This document shows positions 42,525 through 49,320 of a stretch of 64,000 bases of DNA, piece after piece. The notes beneath the pieces were generated by a model, which was not told the DNA's origin, made no database searches, and saw only the letters and a list, made by a program, of their open reading frames with translations. Every line of letters begins with the position of its first letter. Within the stretch, counting starts at the first letter, position 1. Made by a program: the position numbers and the translations under genes. This stretch comes from Pseudomonas fluorescens (GTDB lineage: Bacteria > Pseudomonadota > Gammaproteobacteria > Pseudomonadales > Pseudomonadaceae), in NCBI RefSeq assembly GCF_902497785.1, contig NZ_CABVHK010000021.1, positions 1 to 64,000 on the forward strand. Reading direction: 5' to 3'.

Positions 42525-42621
42525 GGGGGAAACACCTCGTGAAGTCGTTGCCGAGGAGTCTACAGCAAGCCTATTTTTTGCACGGAGGTAAGGCAGCGAA
42601 AAAAACCGCGAGTCGCGCCGC

Positions 42622-42701
42622 GTAGGAGCTGCCGCAGGCTGCGATTTTTTGCTCCTGTTTCAGGGCACGTTCAAAAGATCGCAGCCTGCGGCAGCTCCTA
42701 C
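42622..42701. repeat. REP doublet, family B
   Basis: GTAGGAGCTGCCGCAGGCTG and its inverted copy (tail-to-tail order) around a TTTTTTGCTCCTGTTTCAGG-type spacer; core subtype CTGCGGC rather than CTTCGGC. Confidence 0.93.
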
Positions 42702-42722
42702 TTGAACAGTGCGAAGGCGTAA

Positions 42723-42758
42723 GCCCTCACCGCGCGCGAGTAAATGCGCGGCGAGGGC
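42723..42758. other. GC-rich hairpin of unknown role
   Basis: GCCCTCACCGCGC pairs with GCGCGGCGAGGGC, 12 of 13 positions, around the loop GCGAGTAAAT. No T tract follows on either side, so it is not an ordinary terminator. Confidence 0.55.
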
Positions 42759-42906
42759 CATGGGCAGCAATCATTGGGGTTTTCTGAACATCCAGGGTGA
42801 CCAGCGACAAGTCTGGTCGCCACCAGCGGCAACCGTCTGACAATCCAACTGAATTTTCCGCAGCGCCGACGATCCTTCTATTACCACAGGGAGGAAGACG
42901 GGCTTT

Positions 42907-43134
42907 ATGAACAACGCAAAACTTTTCGTCATTGAATACACCCTTCATGGCGCCCCCAAGTCTTTCATCATCCGCCTCGACAAGATGGATAATGCGGAGG
43001 CCTGGCATTGGGCAAGCTGCGACGCCGGCGTGGGCCGGATCCCGCGCTTCGGCCGTGAGAAGGTGCAAAAAACCAGCAAACCGATGGCGGAGAAATTTGG
43101 TGTGGAAAACGTCAAATGGCGACCGGCGAATTAA
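42907..43134 (+). CDS. Small conserved Pseudomonas-type protein (DUF6555-like)
   Basis: The 75-residue soluble protein reads MNNAKLFVIEYTLHGAPKSF and continues with IIRLDKMDNAEAWHWASCDA and GRIPRFGREKVQKTSKPMAE. It has a beta-rich start and a Trp/Cys-containing centre. I believe this matches the DUF6555 family of pseudomonads, of unknown role; that is from memory. GGGAGG lies 13 bases before the ATG, slightly far. No partner gene is apparent. Confidence 0.65.
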   Translation: MNNAKLFVIEYTLHGAPKSFIIRLDKMDNAEAWHWASCDAGVGRIPRFGREKVQKTSKPMAEKFGVENVKWRPAN

Positions 43135-43151
43135 CCGGCGGCAGGAACCAA

Positions 43152-43251
43152 TGTAGGAGCGAGCTCGCTCGCGATGGACTCATAGACGCCGCGTGTACTC
43201 AGACAAATCGCTTAATCGTTGACGTCCATCGCGAGCAAGCTCGCTCCTACA
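43152..43251. repeat. REPIN, family A
   Basis: TGTAGGAGCGAGCTCGCTCG and its inverted copy. The spacer, read on the minus strand (GATGGACGTCAACGATTAAG), matches the start of the spacer at 31122, so this is the same unit inverted. Confidence 0.95.
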
Positions 43252-43267
43252 ATGCACGGGGTACAGG

Positions 43268-43432
43268 TCATTTATGGCTGCACTTGCAGCCTTTGCTCGC
43301 GCATTCTTCACCGTGTTCATGGTGCTTGGCGCAGGCTTCGCAGCAATAGTGCTTGCCGTGGCGCGCTATCGGATGTTCGCCCAGTTTGCAGGAGCATTTC
43401 GGGCAGTCGCAGGTGCTATTGCTGTCGATCAT
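43268..43432 (-). CDS. Bacterial metallothionein
   Basis: The 54-residue protein has ten Cys (8, 10, 13, 15, 30, 31, 34, 44, 49, 51) and seven His. CDCPKCSCKLG and HYCCEACAKHHEHGEEC are the arrangement of SmtA/BmtA-type metallothioneins, which bind zinc, cadmium or copper as cysteine clusters around a zinc-finger-like fold. The central KHYCCEACA matches the family signature. His at 37, 38 and 40 add ligands. The start is ATG 43432; upstream in-frame codons come from REP sequence. No regulator is adjacent. Confidence 0.93.
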   Translation of the reverse strand: MIDSNSTCDCPKCSCKLGEHPIARHGKHYCCEACAKHHEHGEECASKGCKCSHK

Positions 43433-43489
43433 GAGTCTGACTCCATGGGTGTGGTCGTCCGGTCGCGGATGCGATCCGTACCCCCCAGT

Positions 43490-43571
43490 GTAGGAGCTGC
43501 CGCAGGCTGCGATCTTTTGATCTTGCTTTAAAGATCGTCCGAACGCGGCCCGAGCCTTCGGCAACTCCTAC
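43490..43571. repeat. REP doublet, family B
   Basis: GTAGGAGCTGCCGCAGGCTG and a weaker inverted partner (GAGCCTTCGGCAACTCCTAC, one base off) flank the spacer upstream of the metallothionein gene. Confidence 0.88.
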
Positions 43572-43581
43572 GAGGCATATG

Positions 43582-44037
43582 TCAGGCCTGACGCGTGCTG
43601 CTGCGATACATGAACACCAGCGCCAGCCCCAGGCACACCATCGCCAATATCCGGCTGCCGGACAATTCGATCGCCGGGTTACCCAGCCAGCCGAAGTTGT
43701 CGATCAACATCCCCATGCCCAACTGGCCGACGATCACCGCCACCGTCGCCACGGCCGCTCCGACTCGCGGCACCGCACCGACCATGACCATCATGTACAC
43801 CACGCCGAACAGTGCGCCGCTGAGCTGCCATTTCGGCACGTCGAGCAGGCTCACCGCGTGCGCCGGTTCGAAAAACAGAATCAGCAACCCGGTGCTCACG
43901 GCCCCCACTACGAAGGTCAACAAACTACTGCGCAGCACACCGACCGTTTCTCCAAGGCGCCCATTGATCGCCGCTTGCACACTCAACACCGCACCGGCGG
44001 CCACAACCACCGCCAACAAAATAATCAGATTCATCAT
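43582..44037 (-). CDS. DMT family transporter, YdcZ (DUF606) type, second of a pair
   Basis: The 151-residue protein has about five transmembrane helices and the DUF606 pattern (GRLGETVGVLRSSLLTFVVG; VYMMVMVGAVPRVGAAVATV; GQLGMGMLIDNFGWLG). DUF606 proteins are half-size DMT transporters, often in adjacent pairs that probably work as heterodimers. The upstream partner's stop shares one base with this start (TGATG), so the pair is translated together. Substrate is unknown. Confidence 0.88.
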   Translation of the reverse strand: MMNLIILLAVVVAAGAVLSVQAAINGRLGETVGVLRSSLLTFVVGAVSTGLLILFFEPAHAVSLLDVPKWQLSGALFGVVYMMVMVGAVPRVGAAVATVAVIVGQLGMGMLIDNFGWLGNPAIELSGSRILAMVCLGLALVFMYRSSTRQA

Positions 44038-44522
44038 CAACCCCGAGCAATCAGAACAAGTGCCGCGACAATCAGCAGCAAGGCCAGCCAGCGTTCAAAA
44101 TTGACCTTCTTGCGCGTCGCACCGAACCAGCCGAAATGGTCGATCAGCACACTTTTGCCGACCTGCCCGGACAGGATTGCGATCATCGTCATCGCGATAC
44201 CGATGTGCGGCGTGGCCAGCGTCAGCACCACCACGTACATCGGCCCGAGGAAACCGCCGATCAGCTGCCAGCGCGGCAGCTCACCGAATGCCGGCCCTTT
44301 TTGCCGACCGCTGAACAACAGCAGCAAAAACAGAATCGCCGAGCCGACGCCGAAGATGCTCAACGTGGCCCACAAGTGCCCGACTTGAACCCCGAGCGGG
44401 CCGAGCAAACCGGCCTCAACGGAAAGGCCCATGCCGGCGAGAATGACCAAGGGCAGCAGCATCAGCCGCAGTCCCGGTTTGATCGCTGGTTTGACAGCGA
44501 TGTCGATAGAAGCAGATTGCAT
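44037..44522 (-). CDS. DMT family transporter, YdcZ (DUF606) type, first of a pair
   Basis: The 161-residue protein has five predicted helices and the same domain as its downstream neighbour (VYVVVLTLATPHIGIAMTMI; GQVGKSVLIDHFGWFGATRK). It carries a short N-terminal extension of about 20 polar residues. The start is ATG 44522, 7 bases after AAGGTG. Both genes run away from the LysR gene at 44768, which is the probable regulator, with one REPIN between them. Confidence 0.88.
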   Translation of the reverse strand: MQSASIDIAVKPAIKPGLRLMLLPLVILAGMGLSVEAGLLGPLGVQVGHLWATLSIFGVGSAILFLLLLFSGRQKGPAFGELPRWQLIGGFLGPMYVVVLTLATPHIGIAMTMIAILSGQVGKSVLIDHFGWFGATRKKVNFERWLALLLIVAALVLIARG

Positions 44523-44558
44523 AGGTAACACCTTGTAATCGATGAAGGCGCGAACCCT

Positions 44559-44656
44559 GTAGGAGCGAGCTTGCTCGCGATGGACTTGAGAGCGCCGCGT
44601 CCCTTCAGAAAGCCAGCGTTATCGTTATCCATCATCGCGAGCAGGCTCGCTCCCAC
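44559..44656. repeat. REPIN, family A
   Basis: TGTAGGAGCGAGCTTGCTCG and the inverted TCGCGAGCAGGCTCGCTCCC; arms are of mixed subtype (TTGCTC against CAGGCTC). Confidence 0.93.
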
Positions 44657-44767
44657 CGTTGATCCGCGTTGCCGTGAAATTGGCGTGCATTATCGGCTGG
44701 CGATCCTTTGCGATAAATGGGAGCATCCGGACAACACTTTTGCACAACGCGCACAGCAGGATTGATC

Positions 44768-45703
44768 ATGCACGGGCTCAACGAACTGGGATTCAAGGCA
44801 CTGCGACTTTTCGTAGCGGTACTGGACCACGGCAGTTTTTCCGAAGTCGCCCGCCGTGAAGGCTTGGCGCCCTCGTCGATTTCCCGACAGATCCAATTGA
44901 TGGAACAGGCGCTGAATCAGCAACTGCTCTACCGCCACACCCGTGCGGTCACGCCCACCGAAGCCGGACGCATGCTCGGCCACCATGCGCGGTTGGTGCT
45001 GGTGCAACTCGAAGAGGCCGAACAAGCCTTGCAGGAACAGCAAAGCGAACCCAGCGGACTGGTGCGGATCAACGCGCCCGTGGTGTTCGGGCAGCGGCAT
45101 CTGACGCCGTGGCTGGGGTTATTGTGCGAGCGTTATCCGAAGTTGCAGCTGGATATCCAGCAGACCGACAGCTATGTCGACCCGCTGCAAGAAGGTGCGG
45201 ACCTGCTGTTTCGCATCGGCGCGCTGCACGATTCGAGCATGCAGGCGCGGGTTCTGGCGCCCCATCGCTTCCAGGTCGCCGCCAGCCCGGCCTACCTCAA
45301 ACGCCAGGGCACCCCGCAACATCCCGAAGACCTGGCGGCGCATCAATGCCTGGCTTACAAAGGCGTGACCGGCCAACAGCGCTGGTTTTTCCGCAAGGGT
45401 CAGCAGGACTGGACACCCTACACGGTGAAGGGCCCGATCACCGGCAACCACGCCGACACCCTCACTCAAGCCGCTGAACAAGGCCTGGGGCTGGTGATGT
45501 TTCCGTCATGGCTGATTGGCGAAGCGGTGCGCAACGGCACGCTGGTGCCGGTGCTGGGGGATTATCAAGTGTCCAACAGCCTCGAGCCGCAACAGATCGC
45601 CGTGCTCTGGCCCGGCAGTCGGCGGCTGTCGGTGAAGGTGCGCACGGTGATTGACTTCTATGTCGAGTGCTTTGGTGCGGTGCCGTATTGGGACAGACCA
45701 TGA
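44768..45703 (+). CDS. LysR family transcriptional regulator
   Basis: The 311-residue regulator has an N-terminal HTH (LDHGSFSEVARREGLAPSSI, then SRQIQLMEQALN) and the CrgA-type C-terminal effector domain (LVRINAPVVFGQRHLTPWLG; LQEGADLLFRIG; AEQGLGLVMFPSWL). It is divergent from the DUF606 pair, the natural target. The ligand is unknown. The start is ATG 44768, without a strong ribosome site. Confidence 0.92.
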   Translation: MHGLNELGFKALRLFVAVLDHGSFSEVARREGLAPSSISRQIQLMEQALNQQLLYRHTRAVTPTEAGRMLGHHARLVLVQLEEAEQALQEQQSEPSGLVRINAPVVFGQRHLTPWLGLLCERYPKLQLDIQQTDSYVDPLQEGADLLFRIGALHDSSMQARVLAPHRFQVAASPAYLKRQGTPQHPEDLAAHQCLAYKGVTGQQRWFFRKGQQDWTPYTVKGPITGNHADTLTQAAEQGLGLVMFPSWLIGEAVRNGTLVPVLGDYQVSNSLEPQQIAVLWPGSRRLSVKVRTVIDFYVECFGAVPYWDRP

Positions 45704-45726
45704 TGTCCTGCAACCCCGCGATCCAC

Positions 45727-45826
45727 TGTAGGAGCGAGCTTGCTCGCGATGGACGACAACGATAACGCGTGCTGTCTGAATGAACGCATTGTCGGGACGT
45801 TTCTCGCGAGCAAGCTCGCTCCTACA
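45727..45826. repeat. REPIN, family A
   Basis: TGTAGGAGCGAGCTTGCTCG and inverted copy; its spacer nearly matches the spacer at 31122 throughout (GATGGACGACAACGATAACG start). Confidence 0.95.
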
Positions 45827-45842
45827 GGGGGTTTGCGTGGTG

Positions 45843-47525
45843 TCAGATGCGGAACTGGCCAACCAGACCGCCCAAGCGCTGGCCGAGGTCGGCCAGGCTG
45901 CGGGACGTCTGGGCGCCGAGTTGGGTTTCGTCGGCCACGTTGTCCACGGCCACCGCGATCTGATGCACGCTGCGATTGATCTCTTCGGCCACGGCGGTCT
46001 GCTCTTCGGCGGCGCTGGCGATCTGCGCGTTCATCGAGTTAATGGTGCCGATCAGCTGCGCCATGGTATCGAGCGACGCCCCCGCTTCGTTGGCCTGCGC
46101 CGACGTGCCGTCACCCGCTTCGCTGGAACGGCGCATGGCTTCGACCGCAGACTGGGTGCCCGCCTGCAAACGGTCGATCATGCCCTGGATTTCCTGGGTG
46201 CTGATTTGCGTACGACTGGCCAGTGCCCGCACCTCGTCGGCCACCACCGCAAAACCACGGCCCGCCTCACCGGCGCGCGCCGCTTCGATGGCGGCGTTGA
46301 GCGCCAACAGGTTGGTCTGATCGGCAATCGAACGAATCACCCCGAGCACGCTGACAATCGACGACACGTCCTTTTGCAAGCTGTCGAGGGACACGCCGCT
46401 GCTGCGAATGTCGTCGACCAGCGCATGAATCTTTACGATGCTGCCCGCCACCACACGCTTGGCCGCCTGGCCTTCTTCGTCAGTCTGCTGCGCCGCCACT
46501 GCCGCGTTCTGCGCACTTTTCGCCACTTCCTGCGCGGCCGCTGACATCTCGTTGATCGCCGTGGCGACCTGATCGGTCTCGTGACGCTGACGCTCCATGG
46601 CCTGATCCGAACGCTGGGCCTGATCGGACACCTGATTTACCAGCCCGGTCAGTTGCGAGGTCATTTCGGTGATCTGCCGCACCAGACCGTGGATCTTGTC
46701 GACGAAGCGATTGAACGAGCCGGCCAGTTCGCCGAGTTCGTCGTGGCTGGTGATGGTCAGGCGCCGGGTCAGGTCGCCCTCGCCTGCCGCGATGTCGTCG
46801 AGGTTGGCCTTCATCTGGTTCAGCGGACGCAAAATGGTATTGGCCAGCAGCATCCCGGCGGCAGCGATCACCAGCAGCAAGACGGCGGCGATGCCGATAA
46901 TGCTCAGCAATACGCCTTCCATGCGCTCCTGGACCTTGGCTTCGACCACCGCGACCTGGGCTTCGATACCGTCGAGGTTGACCGAGGTGCCGACCGCCAT
47001 GTCCCACTTCGGCAGGTACTCGGTGTAACCGAGTTTCGGCACCAGCACCTGGGTGTTGCCGGGTAGCGGCGAGCTGTATTGCAGATAATGGGTGCCGTCC
47101 TTGGCGACTTTCACCAGGTCGCGGTTGACGTAGACACCGTTCGGGTCACGGTTGTCCTTGAAGCTCTGGCCCACGCCTTCGGGGCTGTTGGCCTTGAACA
47201 GGCGCACGGTGTTGGAATCGTAACCGAAGAAGTAGCCTTCCTTGCCGTAGCTGATGCTCGACAGCAATTTGACCACCTGCGCCCGCGCCGCGTCGTCGCC
47301 CGGGGCGGCAGCGTCGTAGAGGGGTTTGATCGCGGTCATGGCCACAGCGACGTAACTTTGCAGGGTGGCCTTGGCATCGCTGAGCAAGCGCTGGCGCGTT
47401 TCCTCGACTTCCTGACGAGCCTGGTTCTGCAGAACGAATAACGTGGTCAGGCTGATGACCAGCGCAAAGAGCAGCACCGGGAGGACGGCAAGGGACAGGA
47501 CTTTAGCCTTCAGGCTCATGCGCAT
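45843..47525 (-). CDS. Methyl-accepting chemotaxis protein with a single Cache domain
   Basis: The 560-residue chemoreceptor has TM1 near residues 10-32, a periplasmic sensor of about 155 residues in the sCache_2 style (GKEGYFFGYDSNTVRLFKAN; GTHYLQYSSPLPGNTQVLVP; KWDMAVGTSVNLDGIEAQ), TM2 near 200-222, HAMP, and a signalling domain with the hairpin tip EAARAGEAGRGFAVVADEVR. GYFFGYD-type sCache domains often bind small organic acids, but ligand cannot be read here. There is no C-terminal CheR-binding pentapeptide. Confidence 0.93.
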   Translation of the reverse strand: MRMSLKAKVLSLAVLPVLLFALVISLTTLFVLQNQARQEVEETRQRLLSDAKATLQSYVAVAMTAIKPLYDAAAPGDDAARAQVVKLLSSISYGKEGYFFGYDSNTVRLFKANSPEGVGQSFKDNRDPNGVYVNRDLVKVAKDGTHYLQYSSPLPGNTQVLVPKLGYTEYLPKWDMAVGTSVNLDGIEAQVAVVEAKVQERMEGVLLSIIGIAAVLLLVIAAAGMLLANTILRPLNQMKANLDDIAAGEGDLTRRLTITSHDELGELAGSFNRFVDKIHGLVRQITEMTSQLTGLVNQVSDQAQRSDQAMERQRHETDQVATAINEMSAAAQEVAKSAQNAAVAAQQTDEEGQAAKRVVAGSIVKIHALVDDIRSSGVSLDSLQKDVSSIVSVLGVIRSIADQTNLLALNAAIEAARAGEAGRGFAVVADEVRALASRTQISTQEIQGMIDRLQAGTQSAVEAMRRSSEAGDGTSAQANEAGASLDTMAQLIGTINSMNAQIASAAEEQTAVAEEINRSVHQIAVAVDNVADETQLGAQTSRSLADLGQRLGGLVGQFRI

Positions 47526-47606
47526 GACGGTTCACTCTTTTGATTTTGTTGGCGTGGTTAAAGGCTTTAACGGCACGCCGGGTCAAAAGTTGAATGCGCC
47601 AGACAA

Positions 47607-47680
47607 GATCGCAGCCTGCGGCAGCTCCTACAGGGGCCTATGGTGTGTCCTGTAGGAGCTGCCGCAGGCTGCGATCTTTT
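47607..47680. repeat. REP doublet, family B
   Basis: GATCGCAGCCTGCGGCAGCT and its inverted copy flank AGGGGCCTATGGTGTGTCC. Confidence 0.95.
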
Positions 47681-47689
47681 GATCTTGAA

Positions 47690-49009
47690 TCAGAGGACCA
47701 TCGCCGCCACCCAGCCAAACGCCAGCAGCGGCAGGTTGTAATGCAGGAAGGTCGGGACCACGGTGTCCCAGATGTGGTGATGCTGGCCATCGATGTTCAA
47801 ACCGGAAGTCGGGCCGAGCGTCGAGTCGGAAGCTGGCGAACCCGCATCGCCCAGCGCCCCGGCGGTACCGACGATGCAGACGATGGCAATCGGGCTGAAA
47901 CCCAGCTGCACGCACAGCGGCACAAAAATCGCCGCCAGAATCGGCACCGTGGAAAACGACGAGCCAATGCCCATGGTCACCAGCAAGCCGACCAATAACA
48001 TCAACAGCGCGCCGATGCCCTTGCTGTGCCCGATCCATGCCGCCGACGTTTGCACCAGCGTCTGCACCTCACCGGTGGCTTTCATCACTTCGGCAAACCC
48101 GGATGCGGCGATCATGATGAAGCCGATCATCGCCATCATCTTCATGCCTTCGGTGAACAGGTCGTCGGTGTCGCGCCACTTCACAATGCCCGACACCGAG
48201 AAGATCAGGAACCCTGCCAGCGCACCGATAATCATCGAGTCCAGCAACAGCTGAATAATGAACGCCGCGGCGATGGCCACTCCTGCGACCATCAGGCTCA
48301 GCGGGTTGTACTGCACCGCGACCTGCTCGACCTGCTCGATCTTCGCCAGGTCGTAGACGCGCTTCTTGCGGTAACTGATAAACGCCACCGCCAGCCCCAC
48401 GACCATGCCCAGCGCGGGAATACCCATCGCATGGGTGACGTTGATGCCGCTGATGTCCACGCCACTGCGGGCCACGTTGGCCAGCAGGATTTCATTGAGG
48501 AAGATGTTGCCGAAGCCCACCGGCAGGAACATGTACGGCGTGATCAGACCGAACGTGATGACGCAGGCGATCAACCGGCGATCCAGTTGCAGCTTGGTCA
48601 GCACATATAGAAGCGGCGGTACCAGCAGCGGAATAAAAGCGATGTGTATCGGCAGAATGTTTTGCGAAGCAATGGCCACCACCCAGAGCAAGCCGATCAA
48701 CAACCACTTGACCGAACCACCGCCACTGGCGTGCTGGCGATCGACCATCGCCAGCGCCTTGTCCGCCAGCGCATGGGCCAGCCCGGACTTGGCAATCGCC
48801 ACTGCAAACGCGCCGAGCAGCGCATAGGACAACGCCACCGTCGCCCCGCCGCCGAGGCCGCTGTTGAAGGCTTTCAACGTGGCGTCGATGCCCAGGCCAC
48901 CGGTCAGACCACCCACCAGCGCGCCGACAATCAGCGCGATCACGACATGCACACGGGACAGGCTGAGGACCAGCATGACGCCGACCGCGGCAATTACAGC
49001 ATTAATCAT
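47690..49009 (-). CDS. Na+/H+ antiporter family (YuiF-like) permease
   Basis: The 439-residue membrane protein has about 11-12 helices and resembles the NhaC/YuiF-like group: ALIVGALVGGLTGGLGIDAT, GGATVALSYALLGAFAVAIA, GLLVTMGIGSSFSTVPILAA and the GALGDAGSPASDSTLGPTSG loop typical of this group. Some members move amino acids (histidine) rather than sodium, so the substrate is uncertain. GAGGT lies 5 bases before the ATG. It is the only gene of its unit. Confidence 0.85.
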   Translation of the reverse strand: MINAVIAAVGVMLVLSLSRVHVVIALIVGALVGGLTGGLGIDATLKAFNSGLGGGATVALSYALLGAFAVAIAKSGLAHALADKALAMVDRQHASGGGSVKWLLIGLLWVVAIASQNILPIHIAFIPLLVPPLLYVLTKLQLDRRLIACVITFGLITPYMFLPVGFGNIFLNEILLANVARSGVDISGINVTHAMGIPALGMVVGLAVAFISYRKKRVYDLAKIEQVEQVAVQYNPLSLMVAGVAIAAAFIIQLLLDSMIIGALAGFLIFSVSGIVKWRDTDDLFTEGMKMMAMIGFIMIAASGFAEVMKATGEVQTLVQTSAAWIGHSKGIGALLMLLVGLLVTMGIGSSFSTVPILAAIFVPLCVQLGFSPIAIVCIVGTAGALGDAGSPASDSTLGPTSGLNIDGQHHHIWDTVVPTFLHYNLPLLAFGWVAAMVL

Positions 49010-49133
49010 CGTTACCTCAGGGCAAGCGAAATGAGTTCGACCGACAGCCTGCGAGGAGCCGCCAGCGGTTCAGGGAATGGGTTTTATTAGAGGGCGCGCA
49101 CTGTGCCGGACCGCCGCCTGCTTGTCAAAGACC

Positions 49134-49226
49134 CGTAGGAGCTGCCGCAGGCTGCGATCTTTTGATCTTCTGGCTTGAACAGGAATGTCCAAGATCAAAA
49201 GATCGCAGCCTGCGGCAGCTCCTACG
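49134..49226. repeat. REP doublet, family B, inside a 311-base gap
   Basis: GTAGGAGCTGCCGCAGGCTG and the inverted GATCGCAGCCTGCGGCAGCT are placed tail-to-tail around a GATCTTCTGGCTTGAACAGG-type spacer. The rest of the 49010-49320 gap is leader sequence; I see no other gene. Confidence 0.93.
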
Positions 49227-49320
49227 GGGGATGTTTGATATTCAGGGAAAGATAAAGAAAGCCGAATGGCGGCCGTTACAGTGCCAAGTCTCAGATATTT
49301 ATCGAATAAAGGACGTCTCC

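Larger units (their letters stand above)
42525..42906. other. 382-base gap with REP doublet and strong hairpin
   Basis: It contains the family B doublet at 42622-42701 and the hairpin at 42723-42758. The remaining 150 bases before the next gene have no convincing open frame; they include the small gene's leader with GGGAGG at 42889. Confidence 0.6.
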
